DNA from: Defluviimonas sp. SAOS-178_SWC | GTDB taxonomy: Bacteria > Pseudomonadota > Alphaproteobacteria > Rhodobacterales > Rhodobacteraceae | DNA length: 64,000 bases | Assembly: GCF_039830135.1 (NCBI RefSeq) | Contig: NZ_CP156081.1 | Span: 3,086,001 to 3,150,000, forward strand | Direction of reading: 5' to 3' | Shown here: in pieces, positions 40,868 to 50,865 of the stretch | Position numbering within the stretch: the first letter of the stretch is position 1 | How the letters are laid out: every line of letters starts with the position of its first letter | The notes under the pieces: model-generated | Seen by the model: the letters and a program-made list of their open reading frames with translations, nothing else | The model's database searches: none | What the model was told of the DNA's origin: nothing | Translations under genes and position numbers: made by a program

Positions 40868-42763
40868 TCAGTCCGCCCAGTCCCAGGGCCGCGTGTATTC
40901 ACCGAGTTTGTGCCTCAGCGCCTCCTCGTCCACTGCGCCGGTCCGCTCCAGCCGCGCGACAAGACCGCGCTTCTTGTCCTCGGTCACTTCGCGGACACGA
41001 ACCGCAAAGCCTGCCTCGGCGAGGACAGCGTCGTAGATGCGCTGGATCGCGCGCTTCCGCAGATCCGGCTTGAAGATCTTGCCGACCGCCGTCTTCGGCA
41101 ATTCGGAGAGAACCTCGATATACTTCGGCACCGCCGCGCGTTCCTGGATATGTTCACGTGCGAAGTCCATCAATTCCTCGGGCGTGACCTCGGAACCGGC
41201 GACAAGCTCCACATAGGCGCAAGGCAGTTCGCCCGCGAGGGCATCCGGCTGGCCGATCGCGCCGACGAAGGCGATGGCGGGATGCGCCATCAGCGCCTCC
41301 TCGATCTCGGCCGGGTCGATATTGTGCCCGCCGCGAATGATCAGGTCCTTGGCGCGGCCGGTGATCCAGAGATAGCCGTCCGCGTCGATCCGGCCGAGAT
41401 CGCCGGTACGCAGGTAGCGCCCTTCGGTGAAGAGGGTGCGGTTCTTGTCGACCTCGGTGTAGGTCGATCCCTCGAAGACGCCGGGGTTGGAAATGCAGAT
41501 CTCGCCGACCTCGTCGGTGCCGCATTCCTTGATGACATTGGCGCCGCCATCGACATGCAGGATGCGCACCTCGGTATAGGGCAGCGGGACGCCGACCGAC
41601 CCGATCTTCTTCTCGCCGTCCGGGGGATTGAGCGAGACGAGGCAGGTCGCCTCGGTCAACCCGTAGCCCTCGAGGATCTGCACCCCCGTCGCCGCCTCGA
41701 AGCGCTTGAAGAGTTCGATGGGCAAGGGCGCGGACCCCGAAATCGCGGATTTCAGACTGGAGACATCGGCGTTCACGGGGCGCTGCATCAGTACCGCGAT
41801 CGCGGTCGGCACGGTGATGAGGAACGTGACGCCCCAGCGCTCGATGAGCTTCCAGAAATTGTCGAACACCCCGTCGCCGCGATAGCCCGCCGGCGTCGGC
41901 AGGACGATATGCGCCCCGCTCGCGATGCAGGACATGAGCACCGGATAGGATGCCAGCACGTGAAAGAGCGGCAGCGGGCAGATCAGCACGTCCTTTTCGG
42001 TGAAGAGCAGCGAGCCGCCCAGCCAGCCGTTGTAGATCATGCCGGAATACTTGTGCTGGGCCACCTTCGGCATGCCGGTCGTGCCGCCGGTGTGGAAATA
42101 GGCCGCGACCCGGTCGCCCGCGCTGTCGGCAAAAGTCAGGCTGTCGCCGGGCTGGCGTGCGCATTCGGCGTTGAAATCCTTGACGGTCGCCTTGTGCTCC
42201 ACCGGGTTCTTCGGCCGGATCAGCGGCACGATCCAGCTTTTCGGCGGCGTGAGGTAGCGGCTGAGATCGACCTCCAGCACCGTGTGCACATCGGGTGCCA
42301 GCTTCAGCGCGGCGGCGGCCTTTTGCGGGACGTCGGTCTTCGGGAAGGCCCTGAGCGTGACCAGCACCTTCGCCTTCGTCTCGCGCAGGATGGCGGCGAT
42401 CTGTTCGGGCTCCAGAAGCGGGTTGATCGGGTTGACGATGCCGGCGACGGCGCCGCCGAGGAGCGTCACGGCGGTCTCGTTCGCATTCGGCAGGAGATAG
42501 GCGACGACGTCCGTCTCGCCGATACCGAGGCTGCGGAACAGGTTCGCCGCCTGGGTGATGCGGCCGTGAAGGCCGTTCCAGGTCAAGGTCTCGGCCTTGG
42601 CGCCGGGGTCGGAAAGAAGCTGGAAGCTGATCGCGTTGCGCGGCCCGTGCGCATCGCGGGTGCGGCTCAGGAACTGGTACAGCGTGACCGGCAAGTCGCG
42701 CTTTTCATACGGCATTTCCCTTTCGATCGCGTCGCGATCGGCAATGCCGGAAAACTTCCCCAT
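40868..42763 (-). CDS. AMP-binding acyl-CoA synthetase
   Basis: The 631-residue protein begins at the ATG at 42763 behind GGAGGAGAG. The adenylation core carries the P-loop-like YFHTGGTTGMPKVAQH, then EGYGLTEATCLVSLNPP, YLRTGDLGRIDADGYLWITG and the lysine region VGKIFKPDLRKRA near the C-terminus. It activates a carboxylic acid to acyl-AMP and acyl-CoA. Length and the weakly hydrophobic body resemble medium/long-chain FadD-like enzymes, but the acid is not predictable. It is a single-gene unit; the next gene upstream on the strand is 150 bases away. Confidence 0.88.
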   Translation of the reverse strand: MGKFSGIADRDAIEREMPYEKRDLPVTLYQFLSRTRDAHGPRNAISFQLLSDPGAKAETLTWNGLHGRITQAANLFRSLGIGETDVVAYLLPNANETAVTLLGGAVAGIVNPINPLLEPEQIAAILRETKAKVLVTLRAFPKTDVPQKAAAALKLAPDVHTVLEVDLSRYLTPPKSWIVPLIRPKNPVEHKATVKDFNAECARQPGDSLTFADSAGDRVAAYFHTGGTTGMPKVAQHKYSGMIYNGWLGGSLLFTEKDVLICPLPLFHVLASYPVLMSCIASGAHIVLPTPAGYRGDGVFDNFWKLIERWGVTFLITVPTAIAVLMQRPVNADVSSLKSAISGSAPLPIELFKRFEAATGVQILEGYGLTEATCLVSLNPPDGEKKIGSVGVPLPYTEVRILHVDGGANVIKECGTDEVGEICISNPGVFEGSTYTEVDKNRTLFTEGRYLRTGDLGRIDADGYLWITGRAKDLIIRGGHNIDPAEIEEALMAHPAIAFVGAIGQPDALAGELPCAYVELVAGSEVTPEELMDFAREHIQERAAVPKYIEVLSELPKTAVGKIFKPDLRKRAIQRIYDAVLAEAGFAVRVREVTEDKKRGLVARLERTGAVDEEALRHKLGEYTRPWDWAD

Positions 42764-42875
42764 TTACTCTCCTCCCCTGACCCGCTCCCCCGGGCCCTGT
42801 CGATAGGGGGAGGATGGGGGCAAAGCCAGGTCAGGGCAAGAGTGACGCTCGGTCCGGCCGGCCGGGACGCCGCGT

Positions 42876-42902
42876 CAAATTGGCCGCCCCGCGCGGGGCG
42901 GC
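42876..42902 (-). terminator. Possible terminator downstream of the LysM gene
   Basis: GCCGCCCC and GGGGCGGC (42883-42902) are perfect inverted arms around GCGC. On the minus strand they lie 14 bases after the LysM-gene stop and are followed by CAATTTG, a weak T-tract. Confidence 0.5.
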
Positions 42903-42916
42903 GGACGGTACGCGCC

Positions 42917-43354
42917 TCACTTCGGCGGAATGCGCAGAACCTGGCCGGGATAGATCTTGTCGGGATGTTTCAGCATCGGCTTGTTGGCCTCGAAGATCTC
43001 CGGGTAGCGATTGGCATTGCCGAGCGTCTTCTTGGCGATGGCCGACAGCGTGTCACCCTTGACGACGGTGTGGAAGACCGCGCCCTTCGTATCGTCGTCG
43101 TGGCTGGTCTCGACCTCGGCCACGCCATCGACATTGCCGACCGCAAGGATGACCTTTTCCTTCATCTCGGGGCTGACGGCGGCGCCAGAGACCTTGACCT
43201 TGTCACCCTCGACCTTGATGCCGAGGCCGCTCGCGTCGAGACCGAGATCCTTGATCTCCTTCTTCAGCGCCTCTTCCTGCACCTCGGCCGCCTCGGCCGC
43301 GCCGCCGCCGAAGAGCTTCTTTCCCGCGTCCTTCACGAAACTCCAAACGCCCAT
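42917..43354 (-). CDS. BON-LysM domain protein (Kbp/YgaU-like)
   Basis: The ATG at 43354 is chosen because GGAGG lies five bases upstream; an in-frame ATG four codons earlier has no such site. The 145-residue protein has an N-terminal MGVWSFVKDAGKKLFG, a BON domain (about residues 25-85, with VSGAAVSPEMKEKVILAVGN) and a C-terminal LysM motif (HTVVKGDTLSAIAKKTLGNA...IYPGQVLRIPP). The layout is that of E. coli Kbp/YgaU, a potassium-binding protein; the role here is inferred. Confidence 0.88.
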   Translation of the reverse strand: MGVWSFVKDAGKKLFGGGAAEAAEVQEEALKKEIKDLGLDASGLGIKVEGDKVKVSGAAVSPEMKEKVILAVGNVDGVAEVETSHDDDTKGAVFHTVVKGDTLSAIAKKTLGNANRYPEIFEANKPMLKHPDKIYPGQVLRIPPK

Positions 43355-43524
43355 GGTCGCCTCCACTCATTTACCGGTTTCACTCCGCCACGGACTCCGA
43401 CAAGCCGACGCGGCACTGCCACTATTCGAGTTTGCGAGACAAATGGCAACCGCCCCGACCCGGGATTGGCCCAAGGTCCGGAGACCAGCAGAGGATGACC
43501 CGGCGATGCCGGCGGACGGTCGCG

Positions 43525-45315
43525 TTATTCGGCCGCCATGCCTTCCGTGAACTGGAGCCGCGCGAGGCGGGCATAGAGCCCGTCTTCCGCCACCAGCTTG
43601 TCATGGGTGCCGGTGGCGACGATCCGCCCCTGATCGAAGACGACGATGCGATCGGCCTTCTTCACCGTGGCAAGGCGATGCGCGACGATCAGCGTCGTGC
43701 GGCCCTTGGCCAGCGCCTCGACCGCGTGCTGCACCGCGCGTTCGCTTTCGGCGTCGAGCGCGGAGGTCGCCTCGTCGAGAAGAAGAACCGGCGCGTCGCG
43801 CAGGATCGCGCGGGCAATGGCGATCCGCTGTTTCTGCCCGCCCGAAAGCATCACGCCGCGTTCGCCGAGATAGCTGTCATACCCTTCGGGCAGCGCGGCG
43901 ATGAAGTCATGTGCGGCGGCGGCGCGGGCGGCGGCCTCGACCTCGGCATCGGACGCCTCGGGCCGGCCGTAGCGGATGTTCTCGCGCGCCGAGGCGGCGA
44001 AGATCACCGGATCCTGCGGCACCAGCGCCACGGCGCGGCGGAAGTCGGAGCGCGCCATGTCGGGCAGCGCCACGCCGTCGATGGTGACGCGGCCCATGTC
44101 GGGGTCGTAGAAGCGCAGGAGAAGCTGGATCACCGTGGTCTTGCCCGCCCCCGACGGGCCTACAAGTGCCACCGTCTCGCCCGGCCGGACATGCAGATCG
44201 ACGCCTTCCAGCGCGGACTGGTCGGGGCGGGATGGATAGTGGAAGGTGACAGCTTCGAAGGCGATTTCGCCTTTCGCGGGGCGCGGCAGGGCGACGGGCT
44301 TCGCCGGGTCGTTGACGCTGTCGGTGGCGTTCAGAAGCTCGACCAACCGTTCGGTCGCCCCCGCCGCGCGCTGCAATTCGCCCCAGATCTCGGACAGCGC
44401 CGCGACCGACCCCGCGGCCATCACCGCGTAGATCACGAACTGCACCAGCTCGCCCGGGCTCATCGTGCCCGTACGCACGTCCCGGGCACCGATCCAGAGG
44501 ACGCCGACGACACCGGCGAAGACCAGGAAAATGACGATCACCGTCATCACCGCACGGGTGCGGATGCGGGCCTTGGCGGAGCGGAAGCTTTCCTCGGTCA
44601 CGCGGCCGAAATCGGCGCGCGCCTCGGTCTCATGCGTGAAGGCCTGCACGGTCTGGACCGCGCCCAGCGCCTCGGCGGCGGAGCCGGAAGAGGCGGCGAT
44701 CCAGTCCTGGTTCTCGCGGCTGAGGCGGCGGAGCCGGCGGCCTTGCGTGATGATCGGCACGATCACCGCCGGCACGATGAGAAGGACGAGGCCCGTGAGC
44801 TTCGCCGAGGTCAGGAGCATCAGGAGGATGCCGCCGATCAGGATCAAGAGGTTCCTGAGCGCCACCGAGACCGAGGAGCCGATCACCGAGAGGATCAGCG
44901 TCGTGTCGGTGGTGATGCGGCTCACCACCTCGCCGGTCATGAGCTTTTCGTAGAAGGCCGGGCTCATCCCGATCACGCGGTCGAAGACCGCCTTGCGGAT
45001 GTCGGCCACGACCCGTTCGCCAAGCCGCGTCACGAGGTAGTAGCGCGCGCCGGTGCCAAGGGCGAGGAGCGCGGCAATGGCCATCGCCCCGGCGAAGTAA
45101 CTGTCGAGCAGCTCCGCGCCCGCGCTGAACCCGTCGATGACGCGGCGCACCGCCACCGGCAGGATCAGCGAGATCGAGGCGGTGAGGGTCAGCGCCATCC
45201 CGGCGAGGATCACCAAAGTGCGGTAGGGCGCGATGAACGGCGCGAGGCCCGCAAGGGCCCCCACCCGCTTCGATGCCGCGCGGTCTTCGCTTGTCGTGTC
45301 CTGTCGTCGCGCCAT
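43525..45315 (-). CDS. ABC exporter, fused permease and ATPase
   Basis: The ATG at 45315 (MARRQDTTSEDRAASKRVGA) gives 596 residues. Six membrane segments occupy about residues 20-310. The nucleotide-binding domain has Walker A GPSGAGKTTVI, the signature LSGGQKQRIAIARAI, Walker B VLLLDEAT and the H-loop VAHRL. This is a half-transporter of the MsbA/ABCB type that works as a dimer in the inner membrane. The exported substrate (lipid or drug) cannot be told. A beta-helix protein gene diverges from it 192 bases upstream. Confidence 0.9.
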   Translation of the reverse strand: MARRQDTTSEDRAASKRVGALAGLAPFIAPYRTLVILAGMALTLTASISLILPVAVRRVIDGFSAGAELLDSYFAGAMAIAALLALGTGARYYLVTRLGERVVADIRKAVFDRVIGMSPAFYEKLMTGEVVSRITTDTTLILSVIGSSVSVALRNLLILIGGILLMLLTSAKLTGLVLLIVPAVIVPIITQGRRLRRLSRENQDWIAASSGSAAEALGAVQTVQAFTHETEARADFGRVTEESFRSAKARIRTRAVMTVIVIFLVFAGVVGVLWIGARDVRTGTMSPGELVQFVIYAVMAAGSVAALSEIWGELQRAAGATERLVELLNATDSVNDPAKPVALPRPAKGEIAFEAVTFHYPSRPDQSALEGVDLHVRPGETVALVGPSGAGKTTVIQLLLRFYDPDMGRVTIDGVALPDMARSDFRRAVALVPQDPVIFAASARENIRYGRPEASDAEVEAAARAAAAHDFIAALPEGYDSYLGERGVMLSGGQKQRIAIARAILRDAPVLLLDEATSALDAESERAVQHAVEALAKGRTTLIVAHRLATVKKADRIVVFDQGRIVATGTHDKLVAEDGLYARLARLQFTEGMAAE

Positions 45316-45507
45316 GCCATCCCCTCCGGTTCCAAGCGGTTTAGGCCCCCGGGCGCGCCGGGGCAAGCGGCGGGAAGGTCGCAGGCCGGGCGGATCGCCG
45401 CCCGCCCGGCGGCAACCGGACGCGGCGATTGCGAAATCGGTCGTCCCGACGCTAGTATTGCCCTCGGCGCCCTCCGGAGCGGCGCGTTGATTTAGTGAGG
45501 AATTTTC

Positions 45508-46506
45508 GTGGCAACGCATTCGGCTGAAAATGCCCGCGACCTGCAGGCCGCCCTGCGCAAGGCCGCCCCCCGCGACATTATCGAGTTGAACGGCGCCTTC
45601 GGTGCGGTCACGCTCGGCGGCTACCAGCCCGAGACCTCGGTGACGATCCGCGCGGCCAAGCCCGGCGCCGCGCATTTCGAAAGCCTGCTTCTGCAAGGCT
45701 GCGCCAATCTCAGCTTCGAGAGCCTGTCGTTCTGGCCCCTCTCGCCCGTGCCGAAAGGCCGGAACAAACCGTATCTTGTCACCGCCTATCCAAACTCGAC
45801 GGGCATCGAGATCAGCGACTGCCTGTTCCGCGGGCGGGCCGACAGCGACAACCACGCGCGCTGGAGCCCGGCCGACTGGGACGCCGCCAAGATTGGTGCC
45901 GTGCTGCTCAGAGGAGAGCGCAGCGTGATCCGCAATTCAGCCGCGATCGGCGTTTATTTCGGCTACGGGGTCAGCGGGCGCAGCTCCGAGATCTTCGGTA
46001 ATCTCGTCTTCGGCTTCTCCGGCGACGGGCTCAGGGTGACGGACGACAACTGCGTCGTGATCGGCAACCGCGTGACCGATGCGATGCAGATTGACAACAA
46101 CCATTCCGACGGGTTCCAGGCCTTCAAGGTCAAGGAACTGCTGAACGGCCTTGTCATCAAGGACAACGTGTTCCTGGAATGGACGGTCCGGCCCGACAAT
46201 CCGCTGCGCGCGAAGATGCAAGGGATCAGCCTGCATAACGGGCCCTATGCGAACGTCGTCGTGCGCGACAACGTGGTCGAAACCTCGGCCGCGAACGGAA
46301 TCCGGCTGCACAGGGTCCGCGATGTCGAGGTCGTGGGCAATCGCGTCCGTAATTCGAACGGCCCGAATGGCCGGCATCCCTGGATCTCGCTCGGCAATTG
46401 CAGCGGCCGGATGGTGGTGGAAAACAACGAGGCGGAGCAGTTCAGGCTCGACCGCAACGTCGTGCAGCGCGGCAACCGCAAACCGGATTACTCCGCGCGC
46501 TACTGA
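45508..46506 (+). CDS. Right-handed parallel beta-helix repeat protein
   Basis: The GTG at 45508 behind GTGAGG gives 332 residues. The sequence is a series of about 22-residue coils with regularly spaced Asn, Val and Ile (VIGNRVTDAMQIDNNHSDGF, VVVRDNVVETSAANGI, VEVVGNRVRNSNGPN), the pattern of pectate-lyase-like beta-helices. There is no clear signal peptide. Such proteins bind or cleave polysaccharide, but no catalytic arrangement is obvious. Confidence 0.82.
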   Translation: MATHSAENARDLQAALRKAAPRDIIELNGAFGAVTLGGYQPETSVTIRAAKPGAAHFESLLLQGCANLSFESLSFWPLSPVPKGRNKPYLVTAYPNSTGIEISDCLFRGRADSDNHARWSPADWDAAKIGAVLLRGERSVIRNSAAIGVYFGYGVSGRSSEIFGNLVFGFSGDGLRVTDDNCVVIGNRVTDAMQIDNNHSDGFQAFKVKELLNGLVIKDNVFLEWTVRPDNPLRAKMQGISLHNGPYANVVVRDNVVETSAANGIRLHRVRDVEVVGNRVRNSNGPNGRHPWISLGNCSGRMVVENNEAEQFRLDRNVVQRGNRKPDYSARY

Positions 46507-46701
46507 GTGAGCGGCGCGTCGGCGAATTCACTCCGCCCCCCGCCCGTCCGGCACCCGCTTCCAGGGTATTGCCCTGAGTTAGGAGACCTGCGCCACATCG
46601 CCCGCGAACCCATCCAGGCTGCCCGAAGGCAACCCTGACGCGGGCTGAATATCGCATGCTCCGACACGCCCGCCATGGTCCGATGCAGCGTAAGCGTTTT
46701 C

Positions 46702-46784
46702 TGGTGCCCGCGGCCGGACTTGAACCGGCACGGCCGAAGCCTAGGGATTTTAAGTCCCCTGTGTCTACCATTTCACCACGCGGG
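46702..46784 (-). tRNA. tRNA-Leu (TAA)
   Basis: The minus strand folds into a class II tRNA with a long variable arm and GGTTCAA T-loop. The acceptor stem is GCCCGCG/CGCGGGC and CCA is encoded (46702-46704). The anticodon loop CTTAAAA gives anticodon TAA (plus strand 46749-46751). Confidence 0.93.
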
Positions 46785-46825
46785 CAGGCCGGCCGACCAT
46801 AGCGCAACCGGCGGTGGCGGCAAGC

Positions 46826-47290
46826 TCAGAGGCCGGTTTCCTTCACCGCCTCCATCGCCACGTAGGTCGAGGTCGAGGCGACATGCGGCAGGGTCGAAAT
46901 CCGCTCGCCCAGCACCCGGCGGTAATCGCCGATATCGCTGGTCCTGACCTTCATCAGATAGTCGAACCCGGCCGCCATCATGTGGCATTCCTCGATCTCC
47001 GGCATCCCGCGCACGGCCTTGTTGAAGGCCTGGAGCGCCGCCTCCCGCGTGTCCGAGAGCCGCACCTCGACATAGGCCACATGCGCGAGCCCCATGCGGA
47101 TCGGATTGAGGACGGCGCGGTAGCCGGCGATGACGCCGGTCTCCTCCAGCCGCTTCACCCGCGCCTGGGTCGGCGTCTTGGTCAGCCCGATGCGGCGGGC
47201 CAACTCGGTGACGGACATCCGGCCGTCCTCCGACAGGGCGCGCAGAATCGCGGCGTCGTATCGGTCGGCTTCCACTGGTCCATTTTGCAT
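46826..47290 (-). CDS. putR: Lrp/AsnC-family regulator of putA (PutR-like)
   Basis: The chosen start is the ATG at 47290 (MQNGPVEADRYDAAILRALS), giving 154 residues; an ATG eight codons upstream overlaps the operator-like palindrome and has no ribosome-binding site. An N-terminal helix-turn-helix (MSVTELARRIGLTKTPTQAR) precedes the ligand-binding RAM domain (VEVRLSD, MMAAGFDYLMKV). It is divergent from putA, the arrangement of PutR, a proline-responsive Lrp-type activator known in alphaproteobacteria. Regulation of putA is therefore likely. Confidence 0.88.
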   Translation of the reverse strand: MQNGPVEADRYDAAILRALSEDGRMSVTELARRIGLTKTPTQARVKRLEETGVIAGYRAVLNPIRMGLAHVAYVEVRLSDTREAALQAFNKAVRGMPEIEECHMMAAGFDYLMKVRTSDIGDYRRVLGERISTLPHVASTSTYVAMEAVKETGL

Positions 47291-47300
47291 AATAATATGC
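47287..47300. promoter_or_regulatory. Lrp-type palindrome between putR and putA
   Basis: GCATA and TATGC are perfect arms around ATAA, and the flanks extend the symmetry (TTTT on the left, TCAAA on the right). It agrees at most positions with the E. coli Lrp consensus and lies in the 103-base putR-putA gap, overlapping the alternative putR start. Confidence 0.5.
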
Positions 47301-47393
47301 TCAAATTTGGTCATTTCGACTTTGATTTATGATTATTTGGGAAAATAGCCTAACGCGCAAGCGATATCATGGTCGCATCTGATGGAGGACCGA

Positions 47394-50300
47394 ATGCACG
47401 ATCTCTGGCACGCTATCGCGACCGGCACGCTTCAGCCGGAAGCCCCGCTTCTCGAACGCCTGATCGGCGCCGCGGGCCTCGACGGCACCGACCGGGCACG
47501 GATCTCGGCCGAGGGTGCGTCGCTCGTCAAACAGATCCGCGCCGATGTGCGGCCGGGGCTGATGGAGGTCTTCCTCGCAGAATACGGACTTTCGACCGAA
47601 GAGGGCATTTCACTCATGTGCCTTGCCGAGGCGCTGCTGCGTGTGCCGGACGCGGACACGATGGATGCGCTGATCGAGGACAAGATCGCGCCCTCGGACT
47701 GGGGCCGGCATCTTGGCCACTCCGCCTCCTCGCTCGTCAATGCCTCCACCTGGGCCTTGATGCTGACCGGCAAGGTGCTGGAGGAGAAGGAACCTGGCAT
47801 CGTCGGGCACCTGCGCGGCGCGGTGAAGCGCCTCGGAGAGCCGGTCATCCGCCGCGCCGTCCGCCAGGCGATGAAGGAGATGGGCCGGCAGTTCGTCCTT
47901 GGCGAAACCATCAACGCCGCGATGGAACGCGCCGCGAAGATGGAGGCGCAGGGATATAGCTATTCCTACGACATGCTCGGCGAGGCTGCGAAGACCGCCG
48001 AGGATGCCGAGCGCTATGCCGTCGCCTACTCCAAGGCCATCGCCGCGATCGCGAACGCCGCCGTCAGCGACGACATCCGCGACAATCCAGGCATCTCAGT
48101 CAAGCTCTCGGCGCTGCATCCCCGCTACGAAGTCTCGCAGGAAGCGCGCGTGATGGCCGAACTGGTGCCGGTCGTCCGCAAGCTGGCCCTGCAGGCCGCG
48201 CAGGCGCGGATGGGCTTCAACATCGACGCGGAGGAGGCCGACCGGCTGGCCCTGTCGCTGAAGGTGATCGAGGCGGTACTCTCGGACGAGGATCTCGCCG
48301 GGTGGGACGGCTTCGGCGTCGTCGTGCAGGCCTATGGCCGCCGCGCCGGCGCGGTGCTCGACTGGCTCCACGCGCTCTCCGAGAAGCTCGACCGCAAGAT
48401 CATGGTGCGGCTGGTGAAAGGCGCCTACTGGGATGCCGAGATCAAGCGCGCGCAGGTCATGGGCCTCGACGACTTCCCGGTCTTCACCCGCAAGGAAGCG
48501 ACCGATGTGAGCTATATCGCCAACGCGAAGAAGCTCCTCGGCATGACCGACCGCATCTATCCGCAATTCGCCACCCACAACGCCCATACCGTCGCCGCGA
48601 TCCTCGACATGGGCACCGGCAAGCCCTTCGAATTCCAGCGCCTGCACGGAATGGGCGAACGGCTCCACGACATCGTGCTGAAGCGCGACAAGACCCGCTG
48701 CCGGATCTACGCGCCCGTGGGCGCCCACCGCGACCTGCTCGCCTATCTCGTCCGGCGCCTTCTGGAAAACGGCGCCAACTCCTCCTTCGTCAACCAGATC
48801 GTGGACGAGGACGTGGCGCCCGAAGAGGTCGCTGCCTGCCCGCTGACCGCCGTCGAAGCGATGCTGCCCGGGCTGACGAATCGTGCGATCCGCAAGGGCC
48901 CGGACCTCTTCGCGCCCGAACGGCGCAACTCGGTCGGGTTCGACCTGACCGATGCCGAAACCCTCGCCCGCATCGACGCCGCGCGCGATCCCCACGGCAA
49001 GACCGAATTCGCCGCCCAGCCGATCCTCGCCTGCAAGGTCGCTGGCGCGAATCCGAAACGGGTGCTGAACCCGGCCACCGGCCAGCTTGTCGGCCGCGTC
49101 ACCGACGCGACGAAAGAGGATGTCGACGGCGCGCTTGCCGCCGCCAAACCGTGGAAGGCGACCGCCGCCGAGCGCGCCGCGATCCTCAACCGCGCCGCCG
49201 ATCTCTACGAGGAAAACTACGGGCCCATCTTCGCGCTCCTGGCGCGCGAGGCCGGCAAGACGCTGCCCGATGCCGTCGCCGAACTGCGCGAGGCGGTGGA
49301 TTTCCTGCGCTACTACGCGGCGCGCGGACTGGAGCTTCAGCACCCGGCCCTCGGCACCTTCGCCTGCATCAGCCCCTGGAACTTCCCCCTCGCCATCTTC
49401 ACCGGCCAGATCGCCGCAGCGCTCGCCGCCGGCAATGCGGTCTTGGCGAAACCGGCGGAACAGACCCCGCTCATCGCCGCCCATGCCGTGGCGCTTCTCC
49501 ACAAGGCCGGTGTCCCGGCCTCGGCCCTGCAACTCCTGCCCGGTGACGGCGCCACGGTCGGCGCCCGCCTCACTTCCGATCCGCGCGTCGACGGCGTCTG
49601 CTTCACCGGCTCGACCGAGACGGCGCTGATGATCCGCCGCGCGATGGCCGAGCACCTCGCCCCCGGCGCGCCCCTGATCGCCGAGACCGGCGGGCTGAAC
49701 GCGATGATCGTGGACAGTACGGCCCTTCCCGAACAGGCCGTGCGCGACATCGTCGCCTCCTCCTTCCAGTCGGCCGGCCAGCGCTGCTCGGCACTCCGCT
49801 GCCTCTACGTGCAGGACGATATCGCCGCGCACTTTACCGACATGCTCTTCGGCGCAATGGAGGAACTGACGGTCGGCGACCCCTGGCATCTGCCCACGGA
49901 TACCGGCCCGGTGATCGACGCCGAAGCCGAAGGTGGCATCCGCGCCCATATCGAGAAGGCCCGCAAGGAAGGCCGCCTCCTCCGCCAGCTCTCGACCCCG
50001 AAATCCGGGCATTTCATCGCGCCCACGGTCCTGCGCGTGAAGGGCATCACCGAGATGAAGCAAGAGATCTTCGGACCCGTCCTCCACATCGCGACCTTCG
50101 CGGCCGAGGACCTGCCGAAGGTGATCGACGACATCAATGCAACGGGTTACGGGCTGACCTTCGGACTTCACACGCGGATCGACAACCGCGTGCAGGAAGT
50201 GACCGAGGCCCTCCATGTCGGCAACATCTACGTCAATCGTAACCAGATCGGCGCGGTCGTCGGCTCCCAGCCCTTCGGCGGCGAGGGGCTCTCGGGGACC

Positions 50301-50834
50301 GGCCCGAAGGCCGGCGGCCCGGACTACCTTCACCGCTTCACCGCGCCCGACCCGGCAACGGCCGCGGGCACGGCCAATGGCAGCGCCGACCCGCTGAAGG
50401 TGCAGGCGGCGCTGAACGCCGCCCCGCGGCCCGGTGTCCTCAGCCAGACCGACCTGCCCGGCCCGACCGGCGAGTCGAACCGCCTGACCCTCGTGGCCCG
50501 CGCGCCCTTCCTCTGTCTCGGCCCCGGCCCCGAGGCGACCGAAGCGCAGGCCGAGGCGCTCCATGCCCTCGGCGGTCAGGCAGTCGCGGTGGCCGGCACG
50601 CTCGACCCCGGGGCGCTCGAAACGCTGACTGGCTTCGCCGGCGTCCTCTACTGGGGCGACCCGGAAACGGCGCGGAGCCATGCTCAGGCCCTTTCCCGCC
50701 GCGCCGGGCCGATCCTGCCCTTGATCACCGCGATGCCCGATCGGGGCCATGCCGCGCAGGAACGCCATGTCTGCGTCGACACCACCGCCTCGGGCGGCAA
50801 CGCGGCCCTTCTGGCCGAGGCGGGTTCCGCTTGA
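47394..50834 (+). CDS. putA: Bifunctional proline dehydrogenase / delta-1-pyrroline-5-carboxylate dehydrogenase
   Basis: GGAGG lies five bases before the ATG at 47394, so an in-frame ATG four codons earlier is rejected. The roughly 1146-residue protein has an N-terminal helical domain, a proline dehydrogenase barrel (GVVVQAYGRRAGAVLDWLHA, VRLVKGAYWDAEIKRAQ) and an aldehyde dehydrogenase domain (PWNFPLAIFTGQIAAALAAG; AETGGLNAMIVDST; catalytic Cys798 in GQRCSALR). A C-terminal domain of about 150 residues is also seen in long PutAs. It converts proline to glutamate using FAD and NAD at the membrane. There is no obvious ribbon-helix-helix DNA-binding N-terminus, fitting control by the divergent putR. 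Confidence 0.96.
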   Translation: MHDLWHAIATGTLQPEAPLLERLIGAAGLDGTDRARISAEGASLVKQIRADVRPGLMEVFLAEYGLSTEEGISLMCLAEALLRVPDADTMDALIEDKIAPSDWGRHLGHSASSLVNASTWALMLTGKVLEEKEPGIVGHLRGAVKRLGEPVIRRAVRQAMKEMGRQFVLGETINAAMERAAKMEAQGYSYSYDMLGEAAKTAEDAERYAVAYSKAIAAIANAAVSDDIRDNPGISVKLSALHPRYEVSQEARVMAELVPVVRKLALQAAQARMGFNIDAEEADRLALSLKVIEAVLSDEDLAGWDGFGVVVQAYGRRAGAVLDWLHALSEKLDRKIMVRLVKGAYWDAEIKRAQVMGLDDFPVFTRKEATDVSYIANAKKLLGMTDRIYPQFATHNAHTVAAILDMGTGKPFEFQRLHGMGERLHDIVLKRDKTRCRIYAPVGAHRDLLAYLVRRLLENGANSSFVNQIVDEDVAPEEVAACPLTAVEAMLPGLTNRAIRKGPDLFAPERRNSVGFDLTDAETLARIDAARDPHGKTEFAAQPILACKVAGANPKRVLNPATGQLVGRVTDATKEDVDGALAAAKPWKATAAERAAILNRAADLYEENYGPIFALLAREAGKTLPDAVAELREAVDFLRYYAARGLELQHPALGTFACISPWNFPLAIFTGQIAAALAAGNAVLAKPAEQTPLIAAHAVALLHKAGVPASALQLLPGDGATVGARLTSDPRVDGVCFTGSTETALMIRRAMAEHLAPGAPLIAETGGLNAMIVDSTALPEQAVRDIVASSFQSAGQRCSALRCLYVQDDIAAHFTDMLFGAMEELTVGDPWHLPTDTGPVIDAEAEGGIRAHIEKARKEGRLLRQLSTPKSGHFIAPTVLRVKGITEMKQEIFGPVLHIATFAAEDLPKVIDDINATGYGLTFGLHTRIDNRVQEVTEALHVGNIYVNRNQIGAVVGSQPFGGEGLSGTGPKAGGPDYLHRFTAPDPATAAGTANGSADPLKVQAALNAAPRPGVLSQTDLPGPTGESNRLTLVARAPFLCLGPGPEATEAQAEALHALGGQAVAVAGTLDPGALETLTGFAGVLYWGDPETARSHAQALSRRAGPILPLITAMPDRGHAAQERHVCVDTTASGGNAALLAEAGSA

Positions 50835-50865
50835 CGGAACGGACCGGACGGGCGACCGTCGCGCC

